In this document: positions 49,857 to 61,008 of the stretch, one piece after another
Position numbering within the stretch: position 1 is the first letter of the stretch
How the letters are laid out: every line of letters starts with the position of its first letter
NCBI RefSeq assembly: GCF_033439725.1
Contig: NW_026944390.1
Coordinates: 62,001 to 126,000 of the forward strand
Direction: 5' to 3'
DNA length: 64,000 nucleotides
From: Neurospora tetraspora
Lineage: Eukaryota; Ascomycota; Sordariomycetes; Sordariales; Sordariaceae
Made by a program: the position numbers and the translations under genes
Notes under the pieces: model-generated
Databases searched by the model: none
Told to the model about the DNA's origin: nothing
The model's input: the letters and a program-made list of their open reading frames with translations, nothing else

Positions 49857-50690
49857 CACCGATAGATCCTCCTACTATGATTCCTGGTCCCTCTTGGAAG
49901 AGACTTGTTGTGCTGGCTTTTGATTTGAAGGTACACACACTGGAGAGGTGCACTGGACATATAGTGGAGGATGGTATTGTGATTAGGCTTTTGGAGCGTA
50001 CTTGTAGTTACTAGCTTTTTGCCTAATCAACCGCCTCCTTTCCAAATATTCGCGGAGGTGTTGTCCGTCTGAGGATGGCACTTGCGGTCAAGTTGTCCAT
50101 GGTACATGGGCGGGCCGGAGATTACAGATGTTGTACGTATTATTACGCTTGTGAGGTGCTTGCCGCCCGCTTAAGGGACCACTTTCCCCACACAATACAC
50201 ACAGCTTCTTTTCTTTACGGTTTCGGAATTGAGTCTATTACGCAGTACTACAAGTACATGCCTGCGACCCGGACATAAGAACCTTCGTTCTTTCTCATAT
50301 TCCTTGATATATTTCCTCATATAATACGGCAACCTTGCCTTCCCTTCCTTGGCTCCTCCCTCTCGACATGCAGTACTTGGCGAATATTATTTAATGTTGG
50401 ATTCCTGTTACGTAGTGGTATGATTGCCGGCCGGAAAGTGCATCGGCACACTCGGCCTACTCCTGTCAGGCACGCCTGCTACAGATATAGCAGGTGCTGC
50501 GTAGGCTGTGAACAGGGCAGTTACACTACCATGGCCTCACCGCTCCTGTATTGATTTAATCCAGCCCACAGGGCTTGGGGAATTCTCTGGACTTCTCCCT
50601 CTTCATCACCTCAAAACAACCTGGAATCCACATGACCAACCATTGCCTGAGCGCCCATTCACTGGGCTTCCAATTCACCAGCACTCCCTT

Positions 50691-50790
50691 CCTGGGTATT
50701 TAGGCTGCCCTGGTTTCCGTTTCCACTTCTCCTCTTCCGTTAGACAACTGACTCCAGAATCAAGTCATTTTCGTTGTCACCTTTCCAGCC
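50691..50790 (+). repeat. Leader-like repeat, copy 3
   Basis: Begins GCACTCCCTTCC, followed by GGGTATTTAGGCTGCCCTGG, CTCCTCTTCCGTTAGACAAC, AATCAAGTCATTTTCGTTG and CACCTTTCCAGCC. It is closest to copy 2. It lies about 460 bp upstream of the BTB gene B start codon. Confidence 0.75.
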
Positions 50791-51148
50791 TCAAACAGGA
50801 TGTCTGTTTCCTTTCAACCTATCTTTCTCCAGAACTTGTAAGCTTACTAGTAGGAAACTCCCATCTCAGTCTCTTGGAAGTTTAGAGCGAGGCACTGTGT
50901 CTCCACTCAAAATTGCACCCCACAAAAGTTTTCATTCTTCGGGTATTTAGCTGGGCCTTCTGGGCGTCCTCTTCTTTAGTTCTGCAAGCGAATCAATCAC
51001 CGAATCAAGCACCAGTTTGGTTTTCCTCGTTTCAACTGGCGTTAAGCATTCACTGCCCGGCGCAAGACCTCTGGCGCCTCGCCCATTTCTCACGCGTGAC
51101 GGTTCTGCAACTACGATATCGTCTGTCGAATGGTATCAGCCCCCGATC

Positions 51149-52444
51149 ATGTCTTTTGTAAAAAGTGCGACATCCACGACTCATTTGCGCGATGCGAGCG
51201 AGGGTATTGAGAAAGCCGAGTCACCACCAGCTCACCTCCAGCCGCGCACGATTGTGGACGTTGACCCGGACGGCGATCTCTTCCTGGATGTAGCACTGGA
51301 TACTAAAGGTGTGGCTTACCGCTATCGCGTCTGTTCCGGCACGCTTCGTCGTCATTCTCCAGTATGGAAAACGATGCTGTTTGGTCCTTGGTTGGAATCA
51401 AAGCCGACCAACAGCGAGGAATGGGTTGTTCAACTTCCAGAGGATCCTGCCTACCCGATGTTGATCATTCTCAACATAGTCCATGGGAGATTTGCCGATG
51501 TTCCCCAGGATATTCGACTAGGAAATCTCCGTGATATCTTGGCCCTAACCAACAAATACGATATGACCAGTATCGTGAGGCCTTTGTGTGCCCAATGGAT
51601 AGCGGTCGCCAGGAGATCGAAGAATTCGACCGAGAAGAATTCGACCGGCGACTTTTCGTTCAAGCGTTCGGCCAAAAATACGTTAAGGTCATTATATGTG
51701 GCATGGGAATTAGGCGACGAAGTGCTCTTCGCTCTAAGATTGGAGGAACTTTCCTTACGGACCAGAATGGATACCGAGGGCCGCTTAAGTTACGCTACGT
51801 CGAGGAGGAGCCGAAAAGGAACCACACTCAATGATGAGAATTATCTGGGACCACAAGATGCGCTAGGTGGGTTGGCTCTGAGAAAGATCGTTGAATGGTC
51901 AACACAATTGGCAGGAAGTATATGCTAACATCCTTCAGACACGATATGTGCAATCCGGGAGGCTCTACTTGAAATGCTCATTACACCCATCCATGAAGAT
52001 CTAGATGCCCGGATGAAGGCAGATCCTTACTACAAGATTGGGAGCTCGGGTTACCGGAGGATGCTCTGTGATGCCGCAACCATAGGCAGTATCCACCGAC
52101 ATATGCTGCAAACCAAAGGCAGCATTCTCACCAAGCCTGCCTCTGAGATCGAAGACAGCGTTATAGAGCTAGCATCTTGGCTGTTTTCCATGATGTCCAA
52201 GATTCCGACTGTGCATGGTGATGAACGCACGTCGGACTCAATCCATGCACGGAACTGGGAATGCTTTCCGGTGCCGAAATACAAGAAGCTCTGCATTGGC
52301 ATCCAAATCGATACCCCAAAAGTTGTGGCTGGCTTCATCAAGCCGAGTCACAGGGAATATATGGCGGCCCAAAGAGCAAAGACCGGGTTGGTCATGCAAG
52401 ACGACAGATCCGCACGCCGCTACTGGCACTGGCCTTGGTCTTGA
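51149..52444 (+). CDS. BTB/POZ family protein B
   Basis: Exons are 51,149-51,866 and 51,939-52,444 (72-nt intron), encoding 407 residues. ATG 51,149 is the first in-frame ATG. A short variable N-terminus leads into the BTB-like domain: VDPDGDLFLDVAL, VCSGTLRRHSPVWKTMLFG, WVVQLPEDP, LTNKYDMTSIVRPLCAQW, WELGDEVLFALRLEE. Between the last two motifs lies an insertion rich in Lys/Asn/Ser (RRSKNSTEKNSTGDF). After the conserved intron (LGPQDALG|) the C-terminal domain has LCDAATIGSIHRHML, KGSILTKPASEIEDSVIELA, KPSHREYMAAQRAKTG and RRYW near the end. It is intact, about the same size as its paralogues, and has no FG tail. Confidence 0.85.
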
Positions 52445-53028
52445 GCTATGAGAATACGAACCGTCATACTGTCATGTGATGAAGTTTGTAGGTATCTCAA
52501 TCTCCCACTGGTCTACGGTCGTGGTAACAATGACAGCATTTAGAATTAACACCATCTCGGCTCGTGGTTGGTTCACCAATGGTTCTTAACGGAAACACCA
52601 TTACACAGGCCGAGAGTTCCATGAAAGAGCAAAGAACATTGTACAGAAGTCATACATATGATGACAGGTCTTCGAACATTGGCAACACAAACATGCACGA
52701 GTTTGGTAAGAAATTTCGGCAATACCAAAATGATCTGAGGCAAAGACTGCAAACCGAATCTTGAGCGACTGAAGTCGATGTGGCATATAGACTACATGAG
52801 GTCTAGAAGTCTTTGGGAAGGAGGGATGGAAGGGAGTACTCTTCAGCTGAGACCTACAACATGTACCGTATGATATGACCGAAAGGTATGCAATGTAGAA
52901 AGGCGGCGATCAACAACTCTTTGGTGCCAATGGGTGAGAAGGCGCTTCCATACTACAAGGGATAGCAAATGTTACACATGGAGAAGCGCCAATAACGCAG
53001 TGTCTTTATTAAGTGACTAGCGACAGAA
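52445..53028. other. Convergent 3' region between BTB B and C
   Basis: Genes B (+) and C (-) point at each other across this 0.6-kb interval. A 66-codon frame at 52,564 shows no resemblance to anything known. No repeat was seen. Confidence 0.5.
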
Positions 53029-54474
53029 TCAGTTGGGCGTCCAGGCAACGGGATTTACGAATAATCTAGGCGTAGTATACACAGGCGTGTTGCCTATGCT
53101 TGCTGCGGTAGATGTGGCAGAAGTGGTAGAAGTGGTAGCCGTAGTAGCCGTGGTAGGCGCGGCAGAGCGAGTGGGAATAGGCGTTCCAAACAGCGACGAC
53201 GTAGCTGGCGTAGAAATTCTGTCGAAGAAATTTGTGCCAAAATTACCTCTAGGCTGTACCCAGTACGTGTAAGTAGCTGTATCCGCCCCCTTCTTAGCAA
53301 GGCCAGTCTTTACTCTGGCTTTCTCCATGTAGCTGTGGTAGGAGGGTGCAATATGGCGTCCGGCCACGGTAGGGATGCTGCCATGAACCTCGTTGCTCAG
53401 ATCGGTGTACTTCTGTGCGATCGAGCACGTCTTGCGATGTAGCGGCATAGTCTCGACGTTGATCATGCAAGGAAACAGCCAATTTGCGAGCCCCACGACA
53501 CTGTCGAGAAGTTCGGCGTGCAGTATCGGGAGCAGGTAACCTTTCTGTTTCAGCATGCTTGAGTGAATACCGCCCAGAATTGCGGCGTCGCAAAGCTGAC
53601 ATGAGCCTGCAGCTATGTCCAAGGTTTGGTTGGAGCCTGGCTTGAAACAGCAGGCGGGCGAAGCTTTCAGGCGTGCCCGAATATCTTCGTGCACAGGCTG
53701 AATTATGGCCTCTATCAGGTCCTCACGAATATGATATATAGTATCTGTACAAATGTTAAAGGGTTAGAGACGGATCATGCGGATGGACTGATGCGCTGGC
53801 CGATAGTTGAGGGACAACTTACCTAATATATCATATGGGCCAAGGTGTTCCACATCCTCGAGGACAGCTTCTGTTGGTTTCGATACGAACGGACCCCTTC
53901 CTCCTCCTTTCTTTAGGACCAGGCGGCCCTTTGTATCGATAGAGCTGTTTACAGCAATCTCTTGGAGCCGTCAGGCAAAAAGATTCTCATCACCGAGCTC
54001 CCATGCGACATAGAAAGACTCGATTATATCATCCGCCTCCGTCATTGATCCTTGCGCTATAGATGCCCAGTTCTGGCTCCAAGGCTTGATAATGTTGACA
54101 ACATCGTACTTGTTGGCGACCACCAGCAAATCGTGAAGCTGGCGGAGGGAGAGAAACAGCGGGGGGACCATATCGAAGTTTCCGTGTACGATGTGAAGGA
54201 TCAGCTGCATCGCCTGAGGACAATCATCGAACAACTCGACAATCCAGTCCTTGTCGCTGCTGGTCGGCTTTCCTTCCTTCCAAGGCCCAAATAACATCTG
54301 CTTCCATACTGGCGAACGGCGGCGGAGTGCAGCGGAGCAGACTCGGAATTTCCAGAGCGTGGAAGCTTCACCCGTGTCGGGAACGTGTAGGTAAAGGTCG
54401 CCATCCGGGTCAATGTTGACGGCCTTGTATGCTGCTGTCGGCGCCGGCGCCTCCGGGGTCTGCGCCGAACCCAT
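53029..54474 (-). pseudogene. BTB/POZ family member C, inverted, one internal stop, FG/Thr-rich tail
   Basis: Exons on the minus strand are 54,474-53,823 and 53,744-53,029, 455 codons with one in-frame TGA at codon 168 (53,973-53,971). The stop falls between ENLFA and RLQEIAVNSS; paralogues have Leu, Ser or His at that place. Both sides remain fully conserved: IDPDGDLYLHV, RRRSPVWKQMLFGPWKEGKP, VANKYDVVNIIKPW, WELGDENLFA, then LGPYDILG| with the family intron (78 nt), LCDAAILGGIHSSML and YMEKARVKTGLAKKG. The last 75 codons are a unique tail with NFGTNFF, SLFGTPIP and a long Thr/Ala run. The frame is otherwise clean, so inactivation is recent, or the base is a polymorphism or sequencing error. 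Confidence 0.78.
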
Positions 54475-55933
54475 GTTCGAGAATGAGGGGGCGTTCTTGG
54501 GTATAGTATGGGATGTGAAAGTGTCCGTAAAAAGTCGTGTCCGTGGAAGGAAGAAGATGAATGGGCAAAGAAAATAGAAGACAAAAACGAAGTACAAAAA
54601 GATTCATGGGTTCAAAAGGAAAGGAGGAAAAGCAGCTACTAAAAGCGAAGGTCATGTTGTTGGTACTTGAAATACAGAAAAATACAGCATGTGAAAGATA
54701 TGCAACTTGTCGTGTGGTGTGGGGTATGCTTTCCTAGTTGCAAACGAAGCGACATCCTTGGCACTCAATAGCGTGAAGGAATCGCCGCCTTGCAGTGGTG
54801 CTTGGGCCTTAGCCACTGCCATGTCGTTTGCGAGCTGGGCCTCTTGCAGCTGGCCCCGATGGACAGCGGGTACCCCTGTCCCTGATTATACTGTGTAGCG
54901 CCTCGTGCTTTCACGGGAAGTGAACCCACGCAGGCGGAATGTCAACATTTTTGTGTAACACCGGGGAAATCGACACGAGGCATCCAGCTCATGGCAACTG
55001 CCTGACTTCTTCAAGGTTATATCGTAGTTATGTATGCGAGACTTCGTGAAACTGAGTAGCTTAAATTATTTGGCTCACAAGGATGTGTTTATCAAGTATC
55101 TCTTGACTTGTGAGTATCACCTCATTCTTGCGTTGCCAACACCTTGAACCAATTGTTATGCAGGTTGGTTATGGCAACGCTTGTAGAATTGACATTGGAT
55201 ATATGCGAACTCTGCACAATCACACATAGTTGTGTTACGGACTTACATGCTCGTGCAGTCTTCCGAGATTCTTGGAAACTGACAACTGAGTAGACATTCT
55301 TCGGGTGACTTCAGGCAGGTTTGTCTGAGCATCATCCAATCATCTGACCACGGTTGTGGTGCGGATTCGAATATTCTATTCTTCTGTATAGAACATGATA
55401 TGTGATGCCCATGATCTATGGATAATTTTCCAATGATTGAAGAATTTTCGGATTGCCAAGGGGACGGACGAGCAGTGGATGAGATACTGTTGTTTGTTTA
55501 CGCTTACCCAACGCCTGTAATAAACAGTACAATACCTGTCACGAAGCCGTGTTATATTACCATGGTATCCCCCGCCCCGCATTTCTAATACGCCGCGTGG
55601 ATTTCCAGCTTTCTGTCCCTTCTCTCAAGTGACTTCCCTCCTTTCAAAGTTCTCGCATAAACATGCTTCAATCCGATCTTTGCGTAGAGCAACTAAGACT
55701 ATTTTGAGCGTTTCATCGAAGGGGACACGACGGTCTCAGAACTAGATGTTCCGTTTAGCGTGAGCCCTACGATAGATGGTCAGGCGATTCGAGCACATTC
55801 CGCTAGACGCTACCTGCTCTCTAAGAAACGACAGAAACGACAAAAACGACTCGGGCTGTAGCCACAGCCGAATTGCCTAACGGGCACTTCTACTACGACG
55901 ATATCAGACGTCAAACCACCGACGCTCACAAAC
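54475..55933. other. Divergent promoter region between BTB C and D
   Basis: 1.5 kb with only short open frames (60-80 codons). It holds the promoters of two divergent family members. Nothing else was identified. Confidence 0.5.
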
Positions 55934-57071
55934 ATGGGTACTACGATGGATCCAAGCACGCTACCATATAAGGTCTACGATATTGATCCAGATGGAGATC
56001 TGCTGCTTGGTACGAAACCGGACCATGAAGCGCGTTGGAGATTCCGCGTGTGCTCAGCTACGCTCCGTCGCCACTCGCCAGTGTGGAAGACGATGTTGTT
56101 TGGTCCTTGGAAGGAAGCAAAGCCAACAGACGATAGCGAATGGGTAGTCGAGCTTCCCGAGGATCCAGCCTTCGAAATGCAGACTACGTTTCACATCATA
56201 CACGGATTATTCGACAAAGTTCCAGAAACTATGTCTATCAACAATCTCTTCAACCTTCTCATTGTCCTTAATAAATACGACATGACCCGCATCGTGAAGC
56301 CTTGGTGTACACAATGGGTGCTGCCGGCCGAACAGCCCCTTGCAGCGGTTCACGCACTTCGATCCATGTATATCGCGTGGGAGCTAGGGCACGAAAGTCT
56401 GTTTACATCCAGACTCGCAGAGATCGCCATGAAAACTGAGATTGAAGGAGGTGCTTTGGTTTTCAACGATTTTCAAGATGTCAACCTCGAAGCTCAGGAT
56501 TATCTTGGTCCATCGGATATCTTAGGTGCGTACAGTATTCATGTATGGAGTCATCAATCACATCGAATTTATTGCTGACGTGCTCATAGATATCATACGC
56601 GAGATACGGAAAGCGGTTATTGAGAAAATGATCGCACCCCTCACTGCAGATCTAGAAGCCCGAGTAAAAACTACTCCTTGTTGCACTTTTGGCAACAGTT
56701 GGGAAAAACCCGAACGGGATCGAAGCTTGTGTGATGCTGCGGTTCTAGGCAGCATTTATCGCGGTATGATAAAGCAAAAAGGTAGCATACTTCCGAGAGA
56801 GAGCTCCTGTATTACCGAAAGCGTTGTGCAGATGGCGTCTTGGCTGTTCCCTATGATGGAGGACATCCAGACCCCTCAGTATCATAGACAGTGCTCCTTG
56901 AAAGACAAGTACCAGAAGCACAGCACGACGCTGCATGGCAGCATCCCCGAGATTGTCCAGAAATTTTTGAAGCCTAGCCATAAGGAATACATGGCTTCGC
57001 AGAGATCAAAGACTGGGGTGGCAAGTCAGCCAGGAACACAAATCACGCAACGCTACTGGAAGTTGACTTGA
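55934..57071 (+). CDS. BTB/POZ family protein D
   Basis: Exons are 55,934-56,525 and 56,590-57,071 (64-nt intron, phase 1), encoding 357 residues. The start is AACATGGGTACT. It is a compact member with almost no N-terminal extension: IDPDGDLLLGTKP, VCSATLRRHSPVWKTMLFG, WVVELPEDPAFEM, LNKYDMTRIVKPWCTQW, WELGHESLFTSRLAEIA, LGPSDILG| at the splice site. C-terminal domain: LCDAAVLGSIYRGMIKQKGS, SVVQMASWLFPMM, KPSHKEYMASQRSKTG, ending QRYWKLT. All motifs are intact and the gene looks functional. Confidence 0.87.
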
Positions 57072-57594
57072 AATCACGATAGGAGGCGGAGGGATGACAT
57101 GTTCGGGTTTCTTCCAGGTGAAAGAGCAAGCAATAAGAAGCAGTGGAGCCTGAAACCACAGTTGCAGTTGCTTGAAAGATACATAGAATACCAACAAGCT
57201 TTTACTACAGATCACGCATCGCGAACAGGTTCCCAGAGGTCCCATGGCTCATTTGGCGAGCTTCCGAGTTTGGAAGTGAGGTTATTTTCCTCCACAACCT
57301 TGCTTTGTTTTCTCCATAATTAAGATCTCTGTCAAACGCATCTCATTCTGAAATCAGCAATTCACGGAAGAACGACGCTTCATGGGAGTCAAGTCAGAGT
57401 GGCAGCGAAAACAAAAGAAGTCACGATCATCATCATCATACCGGAAGATCAGGTGTTTTTTTGGAGTCAATACACATGCTTTCTGGGTAATCGTTACACT
57501 GCCGCCGTCAGATTTCGGTAACTTCTTTTCAAAAGAGCCGCTCAGTTACTTGTTACAACGTAACCATTTACATACGATGTAACACTCCGTAGTG
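57072..57594. other. Intergenic, downstream of BTB D
   Basis: 3' region of gene D up to the MITE. Short frames only. Confidence 0.45.
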
Positions 57595-57803
57595 CAGTAT
57601 TGTCCCCTATTAATGCAAGCCCCCCGTTTGCAAACACATACAAACTGACCCCCTAGATGCAAAGATACCTATTTGTGGTCCGAATTACCAGTTTTCTATG
57701 GAAGTGAGGCGCCCCTTAATGCAAAAGCCCATTTTAATGCAAGAGCGCCGAGCCTTTCCCCAAATGGTTCCGGAATTAGTTGCATTAACAGGGGACATTA
57801 CTG
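57595..57803. mobile_element. MITE, pogo/Fot1-like (Tc1-mariner) non-autonomous element
   Basis: A 209-bp element has 24-bp terminal inverted repeats with two mismatches: the left end starts CAGTATTGTCCCC and the right end, read inward on the minus strand, starts CAGTAATGTCCCC; both continue to TTAATGCAA. TAATGCAA words recur subterminally inside. The right flank is TA and the left flank is TG, so the expected TA target duplication is present on one side and changed on the other. There is no coding capacity. CAGT-type ends and a TA target are typical of the pogo/Fot1 branch. Confidence 0.8.
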
Positions 57804-57982
57804 TATCCCCCTTTCCCGCATTTGCTAGTGCATTCTACCTAACATCCCGTCAGTCCTCCTCCGAAATCTGCAAACTTTCACGCGGGTATCTCACATTATC
57901 AACACATCCTAATCGGAGAGCAAAATCCAGACCACGACAGCTCCGGCCCGCAGGTGCCCTACCATAAGATATTCTTTCAGGG

Positions 57983-59524
57983 ATGCGACCAAAAAAACGT
58001 GCCCGGACAATGGCCGTGGCCACCACCTCCGAATCGGCGGTGACAGATGGAGCATCATCGACGCCCACGGAAGTGGGAGACGCTAATGAGCAGCCTATGC
58101 GGCCAACCAAGATTGTCGAAACGACCCTGACGGCGACCTCACGTTGAATGTAGGACCTCATGATAATGAGCGTTGCGGCTTTCGCGTTTGTCCCGGCACG
58201 CTTCGTCGGCATTCACCGGTGTGGAAGGCCATGTTGTTTGGTTCCTCCTGGATAGAGTCGAAGCCGACCGACGGAGAGGACTGGGTTGTTGAGCTTCCCG
58301 AAGACTCCGCTTTCCCCATGGAAATTATCCTCGACAACATACACGGAAGGTTCGAACGCGTCCCGAAGACCCTTGGCCTCGAGGATCTCCGTGATCTTTT
58401 AGTCCTCACCAACAAGTACGACATGACTGGTATTGTGAGGCCCTGGGGTGCGCAGTGGATAGAGGCCGCTAGAAAACCCGACCTTGACAGCGACGATATC
58501 CTCCGGTCTTTGTTTGTCGCTTGGGAGTTAGGCGACGAGCACCTCTTCACCCATAGACTCCAAGAAATAGCCTTACGTGCCAAGGTCAACGAGGAGGGCC
58601 GCTTGAGTTATACCGCATTAGTACCAGAAGTTCAGGCAGAAGTTCAGGATGACTCGGCTGATGAGGATGACTCGGCTGATGAGGATGATCCATGGATACT
58701 AAGCGAAAAGGATGCCATCCTTGAAGAAGAGGATCATCTAGGTCCGCAAGATGCACTAGGTGGTTTTTTTTTTCTGAGATTCCAATCCCGAATCCGCAAA
58801 CAGAGAAGCCAATATTGACATTTGTTAGATGTCATATCTTCAATCCGGGAGACCTTACTTGCCAAACTCGTCACCTCCATTCACGAAGAGCTCGATTCCC
58901 GAATGAAACCAGAACCGTGCTGTTCTTTTAAATGGGGCGACAAGAGCAGGAACTACGCCTGCGATACCGCAGTCGTCGGTCATATTCACCAAAGTATGCT
59001 ACGGGTTAGAGGTAGCATTCTCCCCAGGTCTGCCTCTGACATCGATGATAGTGTTCTAGAGCTGGTCTGTTCGCTGTTTGACACAGAGTTGTTCGGCGCT
59101 GTACCCAATATACACCTTCAGCCGTTCAGGTACAGCAGCACTCGCGAATTTTGCGATCCGGTAGGGAAATTCTTTGAGCTCAGAAATAGCATTTACAAGA
59201 ATAGCCCAACATTGGTGGCTGCCTCCATAAAGCCATCCTATAAGGAGTACATGGCTAAACAAAGAGGGAGGACAGGGCTAGTGATGGCAGAAAAGCAGGA
59301 TAGAAGAGGGTCTGAGAGATATCTCAGGATATACAATATTTGTAAATGGCGACGCTACCAACACCTCTCCGGCGTCTACTAATCCAGCTAACTGCTGGAG
59401 AAGAGCGCTAGCTATGTAGTTGGCGGTACAAAGACGAAGGTTTGCAAAGGAGGGAGGACAGGCGGTCTGTGCTGCAAACGCCTAGAATCTTCTCTCAGGG
59501 TTACGCCGCTACTGGGAGCATTGA
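57983..59524 (+). pseudogene. BTB/POZ family member E, frameshifted and interrupted by a small insertion
   Basis: The likely start is ATG 57,983 (MRPKKRARTMAVA). After about 50 codons the frame breaks at a one-base deletion near 58,115-58,122, just before the family word DPDGDLTLNV, which continues in another frame to 58,759. That frame holds VCPGTLRRHSPVWKAMLFG, WVVELPEDSAFPM, LTNKYDMTGIVRPW and WELGDEHLFTHRLQE, plus an acidic repeat DDSADEDDSADED and LGPQDALG|. Exon 2 starts at 58,829 (69-nt intron) with CDTAVVGHIHQSML, KPSYKEYMAKQRGRTG. The usual RRYW end is displaced by a 187-bp insertion (59,312-59,498); read-through now ends at 59,382. The ancestral end RRYWEH and stop lie at 59,499-59,524. 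A splice from a GTAAAT donor at 59,342 to the CAG at 59,498 would also regain that end in frame. Confidence 0.72.
59312..59498. mobile_element. 187-bp insertion with CTGAGAGA inverted ends in BTB E
   Basis: It begins CTGAGAGATATC and ends ATCTTCTCTCAG, giving 8-bp inverted ends, and is flanked by GGT (GGGT on a one-base shift) on both sides (59,309-59,311 and 59,499-59,501). Conceptual removal of the insertion and one flank copy joins AGAAGAGGG directly to TTACGCCGCTACTGG, giving the family-conserved RRYW ending in frame. It is probably a small non-autonomous DNA element; the superfamily is unclear (3-bp targets occur in PIF/Harbinger and CACTA). Confidence 0.65.
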
Positions 59525-61008
59525 GATTCTTGCATAGGTATGAAGCATCAGGTGCGTATTTTTTAGAGAAGCGCCTGAGATCTTCCCAGAGTTCAGGATA
59601 GGTAGAATACAACCGTATATCTCATAACATTTCGTCATCTTTGTCAAATGGCCAGAAGCCGCACGCTATCGTGATCACTTCAGCGTCCTATTTCAGAACC
59701 TTTGGGGCCTACCTATAGATGGCCCTATCATACAAAGAGCGGTGCAACCGCTGCGAAGCAAAGCATTCGAATGGCGGGCCTTTGGGTTGAATGGTATTCT
59801 GGTCATTGTCTGTTGCTTGGTGATTTGGATGAACCAAACTTCCAAAAGCCGCAGGGACACTTCGAAATGCCTTAAGAAACCCCAAAAATGCCCCCGAGGG
59901 TTCCAGCTTGACATACTGTTACGGATTTATATGTTTACCGTCGCCCATAGCACTCATTGACGATATCGTGTCTAGAAAGGTTGGCATGAGGTCCCATACG
60001 ATCTCACCGTTGGGTCTGGGAGGGATTCAAGCCCCGACGAGTACGCCTATCAAGCATACTTGTTATGGTAATGACGAAGAAGATCAAGTGTTCTATGCGT
60101 AGGGTACTCTCACTCTGTCTCTTTCTGTGAATCCTCAGTTTGAGCGTATCTCCAGATACGACACGGCCGTGGTAAATGGGTATTGTGAGTTCTCCTCAGT
60201 TACCGCACTGAGGTCCTGGTTGCCCTGACGGTCTATTCATACCCCCCCGAGCGGTCTTAAAAGTAAACCGAACATAGACAGTCCAATACCGCTCGCTTTG
60301 GTTTGGAAAGGCCGTTACCCTATGAAATCGTGATATACCTCGTAGTAAGTTTGAAGCACGTCGGCTAAGAGTTTATTAGGGATTATTGGATTCTGTGATT
60401 GTTTTGAGGTTCGGTCCATATGTGTAAGAATGACACATGATAGCGTATAAGAGTATCCGAAGGTGTAATATACTGACCGTGACGTGTTCGGTTTGTTTTT
60501 ACGATCATTCGCCCCCTTACGCATCAGGTAGGAGTACCTACAGCAGGGCAGGGTGGAGAGAGTGCCGTAGATGGGTAGAACCTTCCAGTTGAGACCGGCA
60601 AGTGCGACTACCGCGCCTGCCGCCTTGCAGGCCGGTATAAGTGAATGGTAAAACATCCGAACGGGTCACCCGATGTCAAGTGAAGTGTGCCTTCCTGTTA
60701 TTTTTAGTTCCACCCCCTTTTTCCGCAGTCAAGTGTCAGAACTTTTCCAAAAACTTTTCTTCCTCCTCCATGTGAGCCTCAAGCATTTCTCTCCGGAGGC
60801 GCGGACAGCCACGACAGATTTCCGTTGCTGCTTCGGCACAGCAACCAGCGATTCGCCGTTCAAAAACCGACGGCCGAAGGACGACCAGGCCCCAGTCAAA
60901 GGCGCGAGGCCCAGGTTGGCAATAACCCAACCGACTTCAACTCTCCCCCAAACTGTACAACTACCACCTTGGCTAAGACGCGCTATCACACGATCAGCAC
61001 TCGAAGCC
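59525..61008. other. Intergenic between BTB E and F
   Basis: No recognised gene. The frame of gene F is open upstream to 60,673, but that stretch lacks family similarity and is treated as leader. Confidence 0.5.

Larger units (their letters stand above)
49602..51148. other. Intergenic between BTB genes A and B
   Basis: It contains copies 2 and 3 of the leader-like repeat and a weaker fourth match at about 50,932-50,985 (TCGGGTATTTAGCTGGGCC). Open frames are short and without family resemblance. Confidence 0.5.

Noticed and set aside
60005-60045. Possible tRNA T-arm (GGGATTCAAGCCCC)
   Set aside because: No matching acceptor, D or anticodon arms nearby; not a tRNA gene.
60241-60310. Imperfect inverted GAGCGG / CCGCTC words that could be transposon ends
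   Set aside because: Pairing does not extend beyond a few bases and there is no target duplication.
60673-61008. Upstream extension of BTB gene F by 112 codons
   Set aside because: The extension lacks similarity to paralogues and the ATG at 61,009 has ideal context; treated as leader, although it cannot be excluded.
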